A stretch of 64,000 nt of DNA from Comamonas sp. SCN 65-56. GTDB taxonomy: Bacteria; Pseudomonadota; Gammaproteobacteria; Burkholderiales; Burkholderiaceae_C. Location: assembly GCF_001724135.1 (NCBI RefSeq), contig NZ_MEDS01000009.1, forward strand, positions 29,689 to 93,688. The letters run 5' to 3'. The position numbers were made by a program, and so were the translations under genes. Below, piece after piece: positions 1 through 8,210 of this stretch (the stretch's first letter is position 1; every line of letters starts with the position of its first letter). The notes beneath the pieces are model-generated. The model saw only the letters and a list, made by a program, of their open reading frames with translations, did not search any database and was not told the origin of the DNA.

Positions 1-26
1 AGGTTCGATTCCTGCCGGGGGCGCCA
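1..26 (+). tRNA. 3' end of a tRNA gene (cut by window edge)
   Basis: The first bases form the right half of a T-arm, with a TTCGATT loop closed by AGG/CCT, then the 3' acceptor strand and an encoded CCA at 24-26. The anticodon lies outside the window, so the amino acid cannot be read. The GCAGG-type T stem resembles several tRNA-Arg genes, but that is only a hint. Confidence 0.75.
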
Positions 27-60
27 GCGCATGGCAAAGACTGCACGGCTGGCCTGTGCA

Positions 61-423
61 TCACGCCCCGCGGAACATGAAGTACACCGCGCCCATCAGG
101 CACAGCCCGGCCCAGAGGTAATCCCACTTCAACGGCTCGTTCAGGTAGAACACGGCGAACGGTACGAATACCGAGAGAGTGATCACTTCCTGCATGATTT
201 TGAGCTGTGCCACGCTGAACTCGGCATGACCAATGCGGTTGGCCGGCACTTGCAGCAGGTATTCGAACAGCGCGATGCCCCAGCTCACCAAGGCTGCCAC
301 CCACCACGGTGACGCACTCAGATTCTTCAAGTGCGCGTACCAGGCAAACGTCATGAAGACGTTGCTGGCAATCAGCAGCAAAATGGTCTGCAGCGGGATC
401 GGAAGCGTCGTGAGCCAGTTCAT
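61..423 (-). CDS. DUF486 / DMT-like small membrane protein
   Basis: The product has 120 residues and four hydrophobic segments (about 9-29, 41-58, 75-95 and 99-117), the layout of the DUF486 family of small inner-membrane proteins related to drug/metabolite transporters. The motif around FAWYAHLKN (26-34) is typical of the family. No substrate is established for these proteins. The gene stands alone, divergent from the downstream thioesterase, with 47 bases between the two starts that must hold both promoters. Confidence 0.85.
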   Translation of the reverse strand: MNWLTTLPIPLQTILLLIASNVFMTFAWYAHLKNLSASPWWVAALVSWGIALFEYLLQVPANRIGHAEFSVAQLKIMQEVITLSVFVPFAVFYLNEPLKWDYLWAGLCLMGAVYFMFRGA

Positions 424-470
424 GCAAGCAAGGCAAGGGCGAGAGACGGATTACACGGCAGAATCAAGCC

Positions 471-890
471 ATGAAAATCGATATCCCGCAAGAAAAGAAA
501 CTCGTGCACTCCATGACCATCCCCATGCGCTGGGGCGACATGGATGCGATGGGCCACATGAACAACACGGTGTATTTCCGCTATATGGAGACGGCGCGCA
601 TCGAATGGATTGTCTCGCTCGGCATCGCGCCCAATCCGCAGGGCGAGGGTATTGTCATCGTGAACGCCTTCTGCAATTTCATCCGCCAGTTTGAATACCC
701 CGCCGACATCCTGGTGCGCACCTACGTGAGCCACCCGGGGCGCTCCTCGTTCGACACCTGGGTGACGATGGCACACGCGAATGCACCCGATGTGCTGTGC
801 GCCACCGGCGGCGCCACCATGGTCTGGCTGGATTTCCCCAAGCAGCGCTCCATGGCGCTGCCCGAGCGGCTGCGCCGGATTTTTGACTGA
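471..890 (+). CDS. Acyl-CoA thioesterase, 4HBT hotdog family
   Basis: This 139-residue single hotdog domain should hydrolyse acyl-CoA thioesters in the cytoplasm. The active-site signature DMDAMGHMNN (23-32) matches the 4-hydroxybenzoyl-CoA thioesterase/YbgC pattern (D-x-D-x-x-G-H-x-N-N), with the catalytic Asp at 23 or 25. It is followed by the usual Y-x-x-Y-x-E-x-AR stretch of the long helix. Length is normal for the family. It is convergent with livF, three bases away, and is probably its own transcription unit. The actual acyl substrate cannot be inferred. Confidence 0.88.
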   Translation: MKIDIPQEKKLVHSMTIPMRWGDMDAMGHMNNTVYFRYMETARIEWIVSLGIAPNPQGEGIVIVNAFCNFIRQFEYPADILVRTYVSHPGRSSFDTWVTMAHANAPDVLCATGGATMVWLDFPKQRSMALPERLRRIFD

Positions 891-893
891 GGC

Positions 894-1631
894 TCAGGCG
901 GCTTCTTCGCCCAGGTAGGCAGCGCGCACGCGCGGGTCTTCCAGCAACTGCTTGCCGCTGCCCTCCATCGTGAGCAGGCCGGACTCCATCACGTAGCCGC
1001 GATCGGCAATGGCCAGCGCGCGGCTGGCGTTTTGTTCCACCAACACGATGGTCACGCCCAGCGCATAGACATTGCGCACGACCTCGAAAATGGTGTCCAC
1101 CAGGATGGGCGACAGCCCCATCGACGGTTCATCGAGCAGCAGCACCTTGGGCCGCGCCATCAGCGCGCGGCCCATGGCCAGCATCTGCTGCTCGCCGCCG
1201 CTCATGGTGCCGGCCAGCTGGCCCTTGCGCTCGCGCAGGCGCGGAAAGATGCCAAAGACTTTTTCCACATCCTCGGCGATGCCGGCCGCATCGTTGCGCG
1301 TGTAGGCACCCATCAGCAGGTTTTCCGTGATGCTCATGCGCGCGAACACGCCGCGCCCCTCGGGCACCATCACCAGGCCTTCCTTGACCAGATCCCAGGG
1401 GCCGCGGCCCTTGATGGAGCGGCCCAAGTATTCGATGTCGCCATCGTTGGCGCCGAGCATGCCGGTGATGGCCTTCATCGTCGTGGTCTTGCCCGCGCCG
1501 TTGGAGCCGATGAGCGAGACCAGTTCGCCCTCGCGCACCTGCATGTCGATGCCCTTGACCGCCTGGATACCGCCATAGGCCACCTTCAGACCCTTGACGC
1601 GCAGCAGCACCGCCTTTTCGTTATCCGCCAT
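894..1631 (-). CDS. livF: Branched-chain amino-acid ABC transporter ATPase LivF
   Basis: This 245-residue nucleotide-binding subunit belongs to a HAAT (Liv) importer. Walker A GSNGAGKTT is at 42-50, the signature MSGGEQQ near 143 and Walker B LLLDEPSMGLS near 165. The short C-terminus and EGSGKQLLEDPRVRAAYLGE ending are typical of LivF. It is the last gene of livH-livM-livG-livF on the minus strand, separated from livG by one base. It pairs with LivG to drive uptake. No periplasmic binding protein lies next to the operon, so the exact amino acid or amide imported is unknown. Confidence 0.95.
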   Translation of the reverse strand: MADNEKAVLLRVKGLKVAYGGIQAVKGIDMQVREGELVSLIGSNGAGKTTTMKAITGMLGANDGDIEYLGRSIKGRGPWDLVKEGLVMVPEGRGVFARMSITENLLMGAYTRNDAAGIAEDVEKVFGIFPRLRERKGQLAGTMSGGEQQMLAMGRALMARPKVLLLDEPSMGLSPILVDTIFEVVRNVYALGVTIVLVEQNASRALAIADRGYVMESGLLTMEGSGKQLLEDPRVRAAYLGEEAA

Positions 1632-1632
1632 G

Positions 1633-2415
1633 TCAGTGGCCTCCCGTGCCCAGATAGGCTTCGATCACCTTGGGGTCCTTCTGCACCTCGGCCGGCGTGC
1701 CTTCGGCGATCTGCTTGCCGTAATCGAGCACCGTCACGCGGTTGCACAGGCCCATGACGAGTTTCACGTCATGCTCGATCAGCAAGATCGTGCTGCCATC
1801 CTTGCGAATGCGGTCGATCAGCTCGCGCAGGGCCACTTTTTCGGTCGCATTCATGCCCGCCGCGGGCTCATCGAGCGCCACGAGCTGCGGGTCAGTCGCC
1901 AGAGCACGGGCAATTTCCAGGCGCCGCTGGTCGCCATAGGAAAGCGTGCGCGCCTTGAAATCGGCATAGTCGGCCAGACCCACATAGTCGAGCAGTTCGC
2001 GTGCACGCGCCGCGATCTGCGCCTCTTCACGGCGAAAGCCACCACTGCGAAACACCGCACCAAACAGGCCCGAATGGGTACGCACATGGCGACCCACCAT
2101 GACGTTCTCGAGCGCCGTCATTTCGGCGAACAGGCGGATGTTCTGGAAGGTGCGCGCAATCCCGGCCTTGGCCACCAGATGCACCGCATGGGGCGCATAG
2201 GGCTTGCCGCCGAGCTCGAAACTGCCGGTATCGGGTGTGTACAGGCCGGTCAACACGTTGAAAAAGGTGGTCTTGCCCGCACCGTTGGGGCCTATCAGGC
2301 CATAGATCTGGCCCTTGCGGATGGTGATGCCTACGCCAGAGAGTGCCTGCAAGCCGCCAAAGCGCTTGGAAATGCCGCTCACCCGCAGCACCACATCGCT
2401 GGATGTTTCCGTCAT
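1633..2415 (-). CDS. livG: Branched-chain amino-acid ABC transporter ATPase LivG
   Basis: This is the second ATPase of the Liv importer, 260 residues from the ATG at 2415. That start is preferred over an upstream one because a GAGAGG ribosome site precedes it and homologues begin at this point. Walker A GPNGAGKTT is at 42-50; the signature LSYGDQRRLEIARAL and Walker B VALDEPAAGMN are present. The C-terminus IAEGTPAEVQKDPKVIEAYLG is the LivG hallmark. It lies between livM (11-base gap) and livF (1-base gap), so the operon is tightly coupled. Confidence 0.94.
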   Translation of the reverse strand: MTETSSDVVLRVSGISKRFGGLQALSGVGITIRKGQIYGLIGPNGAGKTTFFNVLTGLYTPDTGSFELGGKPYAPHAVHLVAKAGIARTFQNIRLFAEMTALENVMVGRHVRTHSGLFGAVFRSGGFRREEAQIAARARELLDYVGLADYADFKARTLSYGDQRRLEIARALATDPQLVALDEPAAGMNATEKVALRELIDRIRKDGSTILLIEHDVKLVMGLCNRVTVLDYGKQIAEGTPAEVQKDPKVIEAYLGTGGH

Positions 2416-2426
2416 GTGCGTGCCTC

Positions 2427-3503
2427 TCAGGATTTGTGCGCCAGCGATTTGCCGTGCTCCGGCGAGGGCCACAGGCCGCGCGGGCGCAGCAGCATCACGA
2501 CGATCATGGCCGACGCGATCAAGAGCTGGCGCAGGATGGCGGCATCGAGCCGCCCGCCGGTCAGCTCCTGCAAGGGGCCGGCAACGTAGCGCAGCACCTC
2601 GGGCAACGCAGCCAGCAAAATGGCACCCACAATCACGCCGGGGATATGTCCCAGCCCGCCGAGCACCACCATGGAGACTATCATGATGGACTCCATCAGG
2701 CTGAACGATTCAGGCGAGACGAAGCCCTGGAAGGCGCCGAACATCACGCCGCAGACGCCGCCAAACGAGGCGCCCATGCCAAACGCCAGCAGCTTCATGT
2801 TGCGCGTGTTGATGCCCATGGCCTTGGCGGCCACTTCGTCTTCGCGAATCGCCATCCAGGCACGGCCGATACGCGAATCCTGCAGCCGGTAGCAAATCAG
2901 GATGGTCAGCAGCATCAGCACGATGAACAGGTAGTAGTACATCGTGACCGACTGGAAGGTGATGCCGAAAATTTCATGCGACTTGGCAAAGTTGAAGCCG
3001 AACATGTGGATGGGATCGACGCCGGCAATGCCCTTGGGGCCGTTGGTGATGTTCAGCGGCTGGTCCAGGTTGTTCATGAAGATGCGGATGATCTCGCCGA
3101 AGCCCAGCGTGACGATGGCCAGGTAGTCGCCACGCAGCTTGAGCACCGGAATGCCCAGAATCACCCCGGTGACCGCCGCCAGCAGCAAAGCCAGCGGCAT
3201 GGCCAGCCAGACGGAAATATGCAGGCCATGCGGGAACATCGCGGCAATCGCGGGGAAGTTGTCGGTCAGGTGCGGCGACGCGAGCAGCGCATAGCCGAAG
3301 GCGCCCACGGCGTAGAAGGCCACATAGCCCAGGTCCAGCAGACCGGCATAGCCGACCACGATGTTCAGCCCCAGCGCCAGCATGATGTAGAGAATGGTCA
3401 GATCGGCGATGCGCACCCAGGCGTTGCCGAACTGCTGCAGCACCAGCGGCAGCAGGATGAGGCCTACCGCCCAGGCAATGTATTTGGTCAGGTTCTTGTT
3501 CAT
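2427..3503 (-). CDS. livM: Branched-chain amino-acid ABC transporter permease LivM
   Basis: The product is a 358-residue inner-membrane permease with about ten hydrophobic segments and the LivM signature around LNIVVGYAGLLDLGYVAFYAVGA (split here by position, near 46-68). The EAA-like cytoplasmic loop and the conserved REDEVAAKAMGIN segment near 220 are present. It forms the transmembrane channel with LivH. It starts 12 bases after the livH stop. A long open frame antisense to it is a high-GC shadow. Confidence 0.94.
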   Translation of the reverse strand: MNKNLTKYIAWAVGLILLPLVLQQFGNAWVRIADLTILYIMLALGLNIVVGYAGLLDLGYVAFYAVGAFGYALLASPHLTDNFPAIAAMFPHGLHISVWLAMPLALLLAAVTGVILGIPVLKLRGDYLAIVTLGFGEIIRIFMNNLDQPLNITNGPKGIAGVDPIHMFGFNFAKSHEIFGITFQSVTMYYYLFIVLMLLTILICYRLQDSRIGRAWMAIREDEVAAKAMGINTRNMKLLAFGMGASFGGVCGVMFGAFQGFVSPESFSLMESIMIVSMVVLGGLGHIPGVIVGAILLAALPEVLRYVAGPLQELTGGRLDAAILRQLLIASAMIVVMLLRPRGLWPSPEHGKSLAHKS

Positions 3504-3515
3504 GCGTGGCTCCCG

Positions 3516-4445
3516 TCAGGCGCGGTCCGCGACGCGCTCGCCCAGCAGGCCCGAGGGGCGCAGCGTGAGGATGATGATGAGCACGAAGAAGGCAAAGATG
3601 TCGGTGTACTGGCTGCCCAGGACGCCGCCCGTCAGATCGCCGATGTAGCCCGAACCTATGGCCTCGATCAGCCCCAGCAGCACGCCGCCGACGACCGCAC
3701 CCGCCAGATTGCCGATGCCGCCAAACACCGCCGCGGTGAAAGCCTTCAGCCCCGGCAAAAACCCCATGGTATGAAACGCCGTGCCGTAATTGGCCGCCCA
3801 CATCACCCCGGCAATCGCCGCCAGAATGGCGCCGATCACGAAGGTGGCGGAGATCACGAAATCGGGCTTGACGCCCATCAGCGCCGCCACGTTCGGGCTC
3901 TCGGCTGTCGCACGCATCGCCCGGCCCAGCTTGGTGTGGCCGACGAGATAGACCATTGCGGCCAGCGACATCACGGTGATCGCCAGGATCAGAATCTGCG
4001 TCGGCGTAATCACCGCGCCGCCGATCTCGTAAGGATCGATAGGCAGCAAGGTGGGATAGGGCTTGTAGGTGGGTTTCCAGATCACCATCGCCACGGTCTG
4101 CAGGAACAGCGACATGCCGATCGCGGTGATCAACGGCGCCAGGCGCGGACTGTTGCGCAAGCGCTTGTAGGCGATTTTCTCTATGCAGAAATTGAGCACC
4201 GCCGCGACGATGCAGGCAATCACCATCGAGATCAGCAGCATCGCCCAGCCCGGCAGGCCGGGCATGCTCTGCTGCATCCAGCCGACGATGGACCAGCTGG
4301 TGAGCGCGCCGACCATCAACACCTCACCGTGCGCAAAATTGATCAGCTGGATGATGCCGTAGACCATGGTGTAGCCCAGCGCGATCAGGGCGTACATGCT
4401 GCCCAGGACCAGACCGTTGATGATCTGCTGCAGCAGGATATCCAT
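3516..4445 (-). CDS. livH: Branched-chain amino-acid ABC transporter permease LivH
   Basis: The permease partner of LivM is 309 residues when started at the ATG at 4445 (MDILLQQIINGLVLGSMYAL). The open frame extends 51 codons further, but the extension lacks family similarity. The conserved ALGYTMVYGIIQLINFAHGE region and about eight membrane spans are clear. First gene of the operon. The 286 bases upstream (to 4731) contain no gene and must carry the operon promoter, but no convincing box is seen. Confidence 0.93.
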   Translation of the reverse strand: MDILLQQIINGLVLGSMYALIALGYTMVYGIIQLINFAHGEVLMVGALTSWSIVGWMQQSMPGLPGWAMLLISMVIACIVAAVLNFCIEKIAYKRLRNSPRLAPLITAIGMSLFLQTVAMVIWKPTYKPYPTLLPIDPYEIGGAVITPTQILILAITVMSLAAMVYLVGHTKLGRAMRATAESPNVAALMGVKPDFVISATFVIGAILAAIAGVMWAANYGTAFHTMGFLPGLKAFTAAVFGGIGNLAGAVVGGVLLGLIEAIGSGYIGDLTGGVLGSQYTDIFAFFVLIIILTLRPSGLLGERVADRA

Positions 4446-4731
4446 AGATGCCGTCCTTCCCTGTAGGCGCGTCGGCGGCATGCCGCAGCCTGAGGCGCAA
4501 TTGCTCACCCGAAGGCGGGGCAAGAAGGCACTGGCAGACCGTGCCGTGGCACCGCTGGCGTCGCCTTGTGGGCGTCGGCCGGTGTCACGCCTGAACACGC
4601 ATTTGAAAAATCGCCCGCCAAGCGCAAGGGCCTGGCGAGCCGGTGCGCGATTTTGTCACGGGAAAACCGCCGATCCGGTAGGCATGTGCCCGGGTTTTCC
4701 CTTGGGCGTCAGGGCCGCGCGGCAGCTTCCT

Positions 4732-5697
4732 TCATGCGCCACGGCGCCCCGCACGCGTGAACAGATAGATGCCCGCCAGCACCAGCACCGTCCCGGCCAC
4801 CATCCAGGCGGTGATGGTCTCGCCCAGCAGCCAGGCGGCGAGCACGATGGTGGAGAGCGGCCCGATCATGCCGGTCTGCGCCGTCAGCGCCGCGCCGATG
4901 CGCTCGATCGCCAGCATCACCAACAGCACCGGCACCGCGGTGCAAGCGGTGGCGTTGAGCACCGAGAGCCAGATCACCTCGGGCGCCACCAGCGCCGCCG
5001 AAAGCGGACGCATCAGCAGAAACTGCAGCACGCAGCAGACACAGGCCACGCTGGTGGCAAGCCCCACCAGCCGCAACGCGCCGACACGGCGCACCATCTC
5101 GCCGCTCCAGACCAGATAGAACGCATAGCTCGCCGCGCTGCCAAACACCAGCAGCACGCCCCAGGCGGTGTTGCCGCTGCGCTGGCCCCAGGCCTCCATG
5201 CCAAAGACCAGAGCCACACCGCAGTAGCTCAGCAGCATGGCCGCGACCTGCCTGCGCTGCATGCGCTGGCCATACAGCAGCCAGCCCAGCAGCACCACCA
5301 GCGTCGGGTTGAGATACAGGATCAGGCGCTCCAGCCCGGCGGTGATCCAAGCCAGGCCGGCGAAATCCAGAAAACTGGCGAGGTAGTAACCACAGACCCC
5401 CAGCGCCACGATGCCGCGCCAGTCACGCCCCGACAGGCCCGACTGCCCGCGGCCGGCCCACCAGGCCATCACGAGAAAGATGGGTAGCGCGAACAGCATG
5501 CGGTACATCAGCAGCGTGACCGCATCCACGCCATAGCGGTACGCGAGCTTGACGATCACCGCCTTGCCGCTGAACGCGACCGCACCGAGCGCCGCAAGCA
5601 CCAGACCCACGGTGGGATTGGCCGCGCCCATGCCCACCGTGTCAGCAAGTTTCACCGTGCCACCAACCGCTGCCGCAGTTCGCAACGCGACACTCAT
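4732..5697 (-). CDS. EamA/DMT-family exporter
   Basis: The 321-residue protein has two EamA repeats giving about ten membrane helices. The first repeat starts near VGLVLAALGAVAFSGKAVIVK and the second near GVLLVFGSAASYAFYLVW. Such proteins export amino acids or other metabolites; the substrate is unknown here. Start at 5697 gives a short hydrophilic leader; an ATG at 5631 (299 residues) is equally close to the usual family length. Divergent from the next gene, with roughly 118 bases between starts. Confidence 0.85.
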   Translation of the reverse strand: MSVALRTAAAVGGTVKLADTVGMGAANPTVGLVLAALGAVAFSGKAVIVKLAYRYGVDAVTLLMYRMLFALPIFLVMAWWAGRGQSGLSGRDWRGIVALGVCGYYLASFLDFAGLAWITAGLERLILYLNPTLVVLLGWLLYGQRMQRRQVAAMLLSYCGVALVFGMEAWGQRSGNTAWGVLLVFGSAASYAFYLVWSGEMVRRVGALRLVGLATSVACVCCVLQFLLMRPLSAALVAPEVIWLSVLNATACTAVPVLLVMLAIERIGAALTAQTGMIGPLSTIVLAAWLLGETITAWMVAGTVLVLAGIYLFTRAGRRGA

Positions 5698-5815
5698 GAC
5701 AAAAAACTGACATGGAAACAGCACCCTTTTCAAGCCATCCGAACTCGGCAAACGCTGCAGTATTGCACCCGGAGACGGGTGTGGCCGCCTCCCCGTCGAA
5801 AGAGAGTGTCGCGTC

Positions 5816-6715
5816 ATGTTGGATGTCTCCAAAACTACCTCGCTGCTGCAATCGCTTGGCGTCAACGCCTCCACTGCCAACCAGGCAGCGCAGCGCACCG
5901 TACAGGCCGCCAATACCTATGCGCTGAGCTTTCTGCAAGAACTGCACGACGCACTGCAGGCCGTCTCAGGCAACGCGACCAGCGTCAGCACCCCCACTAG
6001 CACCAGCACCCCTGCCAACGCCGGCGCCTCGGTCACTCTCTCGACCGTGGATCTGGACCGATCGACGGCAACGCAGGGCACCACAACCACCACGGACACC
6101 ACCGCACAGGCGCCTAGCTCAGACGCCAAACCACCGTTTGACAACTTGGAGGAGTTTCGCGAATGGGAAAAGGGGCTGGGCAAGGCGCCACTCGCACCCG
6201 GCTACCAAGCACCGGACTACCTGCGTTTCATTAGCCTGGCGATGCAAGGTGGCGACCAGGACGCCTTCAAGCGCTACGTTTTCTTCAAGAACAACCCGCA
6301 GTACGCGCAGGATTACGAAGCCATACGCAACGGCCAACTGTCCAAGTTCCCCACCGATGGCTCCACCGTCATTCGCACAGATCTCTCCAAGCTGCCTACG
6401 GACGTCGCCGACTACTACCGCAAGAATCCCGCCGCCTTGCGCGCGGCGGAAGGCTTTTCAATGGATCCAACGCTGTACAAGATGCAGATGGACGGCACCT
6501 TGGAGCGCAACAGCGATCCCTCTTGGCTGATGACCCACCAGTGGACACCCAACGGCATCGTGGAGCGCGACCACAGCGCCGGCTCCAATCCGCGATTCAT
6601 CGGCCTGGACGGCAAAGGTGCCGACAATTACAAGCTCGCCACTTACGACAACGGTCTGCTGGTAGATATCGACGGTCGGCGCTACGACCCGGTCACGGGA
6701 ACGGAGCAAGTCTGA
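5816..6715 (+). CDS. Hypothetical protein with Ser/Thr-rich linker
   Basis: I do not recognise this 299-residue protein. The first 50 residues are predicted helical (leucine/alanine-rich with an AQRTVQAANTYALSFLQELHDAL core). Residues 55-105 are a low-complexity Thr/Ser/Ala linker, and the rest is a charged, soluble domain rich in Asp, Tyr and Pro, including a DYLRFISLAMQGGDQDAFKRY segment. There is no signal peptide or membrane span. The modular helix-linker-domain layout suggests a secreted or surface-delivered protein, but this is speculation. A hairpin at 6775-6798 may end the transcript. Confidence 0.7.
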   Translation: MLDVSKTTSLLQSLGVNASTANQAAQRTVQAANTYALSFLQELHDALQAVSGNATSVSTPTSTSTPANAGASVTLSTVDLDRSTATQGTTTTTDTTAQAPSSDAKPPFDNLEEFREWEKGLGKAPLAPGYQAPDYLRFISLAMQGGDQDAFKRYVFFKNNPQYAQDYEAIRNGQLSKFPTDGSTVIRTDLSKLPTDVADYYRKNPAALRAAEGFSMDPTLYKMQMDGTLERNSDPSWLMTHQWTPNGIVERDHSAGSNPRFIGLDGKGADNYKLATYDNGLLVDIDGRRYDPVTGTEQV

Positions 6716-6774
6716 GCACCCGCTGTCATCATGCACATGCGACGGGCCTGAACGCCCACGGAATCAGTCTTGCG

Positions 6775-6798
6775 AGAACACGGATCTCCGTGTTTCTT
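6775..6798 (+). terminator. Hairpin after the 5816 gene
   Basis: Arms AACACG (6777-6782) and CGTGTT (6789-6794) flank a GATCTC loop that can itself partly pair, and the second arm runs into TTTC. This is a short but plausible intrinsic terminator between the hypothetical gene and the convergent DUF3422 gene. Confidence 0.4.
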
Positions 6799-6858
6799 GG
6801 CAATCAATTGACCACTCGGCGCTTTCAATACTGGATTGACAGGCGTTTCGGCCCATGT

Positions 6859-8163
6859 TCAGTGCATGCCTGTGAACAGTCTGCGGTGCATGCGCCGCAG
6901 CGACCACCAGACGCCCAGCGCCACCACGGGAATCGCCACCGCTGCCGTCGATTCCGGCGACCACGGCCAGCCGAGCTTCTGCGCGCCCTTGGCCAGATAG
7001 CTCACCAGTCCAACGACGTAATAGGTGATGGCCGCTACCGACAAGCCCTCGACCGTCGACTGCAGGCGCAACTGCATGTCCTGGCGCTGGTTCATGCTGG
7101 CCAGGAGCTGCTGCGTGCCCTGCTCCTGCGCAATTTCCACCCGGGTACGCAACAAGTTGCTGACGCGTGAAACGCGCTCCGAGAGCGCGTTCTGGCGGCG
7201 CACCGCCCATTCGCAGGTACTGCGCGCCGGGCTCAGGCGCCGGTCCATGAATTCGCCAATGGTCTGCAGATTGCGCAGCCGCGCTTCGCCGATGTCGCGG
7301 ATGCGTCGGTCCACCAGCTCGAAGTAAGCGCTGCTGGCCGAAAACCGCGCGTGCGTGGCGGCATAGAGGCTTTCCACCTGCCCCGCCAGGCGCGTGAGGC
7401 GATCGAGCAGCTGCGGCTCGGCATCGCGTTCGGCCACGCGTATGGCTTCTGCCAACGCCGCCAGCTCCCGCTCTGCCTGCGCCAGCGCTTCCCCGGCCTG
7501 ACGCGCCACGGGCAGGCCCATGAGCGCCGTCATGCGGTAGGTTTCGATCTCCAGCAGCCGCTGCACCGATCGCCCCACGCGCCGCGGCGACATCGCGCCC
7601 GCCAGCAGCACCATGCGCGAGCTGCCGTCGGCCTGCAGCGCAAAATCGGTGAAAACCTGCGCATGCCCCTCGGCGATCGAGGAGGCCACCAGGGTGTCCT
7701 CACGCAGCACATGCGCCAGTAGCGCGCTGTCGGGCAGCGCGCCCATCGGCAGCACCCAGAGATTGAGCCGGCACAGGCACTGGCCCGGCAACGCTGCGAG
7801 CCACTCCCGCGGCACGGCCGCCAGCGCATCCGCTGGCTCCTGGTGGCCAAAGCCATCGGCCTGCAGCGGGGCGGAAAATGTCCAGCTGATGAACTCGGTG
7901 TGCAGTTCCCAACGCAGATGGAACGTTCCCAGATCAGCGCGCAGATGCGTCATGCGCGCATCCGGTGGCGCCAGGTGGTTGTCGCGCAGCAGCGCCGCAA
8001 GGTGTTCGCGGCTCGCCTCACGCTGCGCCGCGTCGGCCCACATGACGACGTGCGAAATCGCCAGCGGCGGCGTCAGCGCCTCCGGCGGGCGGGCATGGAT
8101 CTCGTTGTGCAGCGCAGTGCGCTGAGGGTGTGGGCTGGGCAGTGATGGTGCTGGCATGAACAT
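6859..8163 (-). CDS. DUF3422 family membrane-anchored protein
   Basis: The 434-residue protein matches DUF3422, a proteobacterial family of unknown function. It has the N-terminal HNEIHARPPEAL motif (19-30), a soluble alpha/beta region, a long coiled-coil-like stretch (about 225-350) and two C-terminal membrane helices (about 371-388 and 401-417). ATG 8163 and ATG 8157 are both usable starts. It precedes no obvious operon partner; tctA ends 47 bases upstream of it on the same strand. Confidence 0.88.
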   Translation of the reverse strand: MFMPAPSLPSPHPQRTALHNEIHARPPEALTPPLAISHVVMWADAAQREASREHLAALLRDNHLAPPDARMTHLRADLGTFHLRWELHTEFISWTFSAPLQADGFGHQEPADALAAVPREWLAALPGQCLCRLNLWVLPMGALPDSALLAHVLREDTLVASSIAEGHAQVFTDFALQADGSSRMVLLAGAMSPRRVGRSVQRLLEIETYRMTALMGLPVARQAGEALAQAERELAALAEAIRVAERDAEPQLLDRLTRLAGQVESLYAATHARFSASSAYFELVDRRIRDIGEARLRNLQTIGEFMDRRLSPARSTCEWAVRRQNALSERVSRVSNLLRTRVEIAQEQGTQQLLASMNQRQDMQLRLQSTVEGLSVAAITYYVVGLVSYLAKGAQKLGWPWSPESTAAVAIPVVALGVWWSLRRMHRRLFTGMH

Positions 8164-8210
8164 CCTCGCAAGCCGGCGATTGTCAGGCCTCTGCCAACCG
8201 CTCCCGACCA

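Noticed and set aside
1..26. tRNA end considered as the island insertion site
   Set aside because: The integrase and island begin more than 35 kb away, with ordinary chromosome in between.
2343..4466. Long plus-strand open frame (over 700 codons) opposite the liv genes
   Set aside because: His/Gln/Asp-rich nonsense typical of the antisense of high-GC genes; no start, no similarity, and the opposite strand encodes clear LivG/LivM/LivH.
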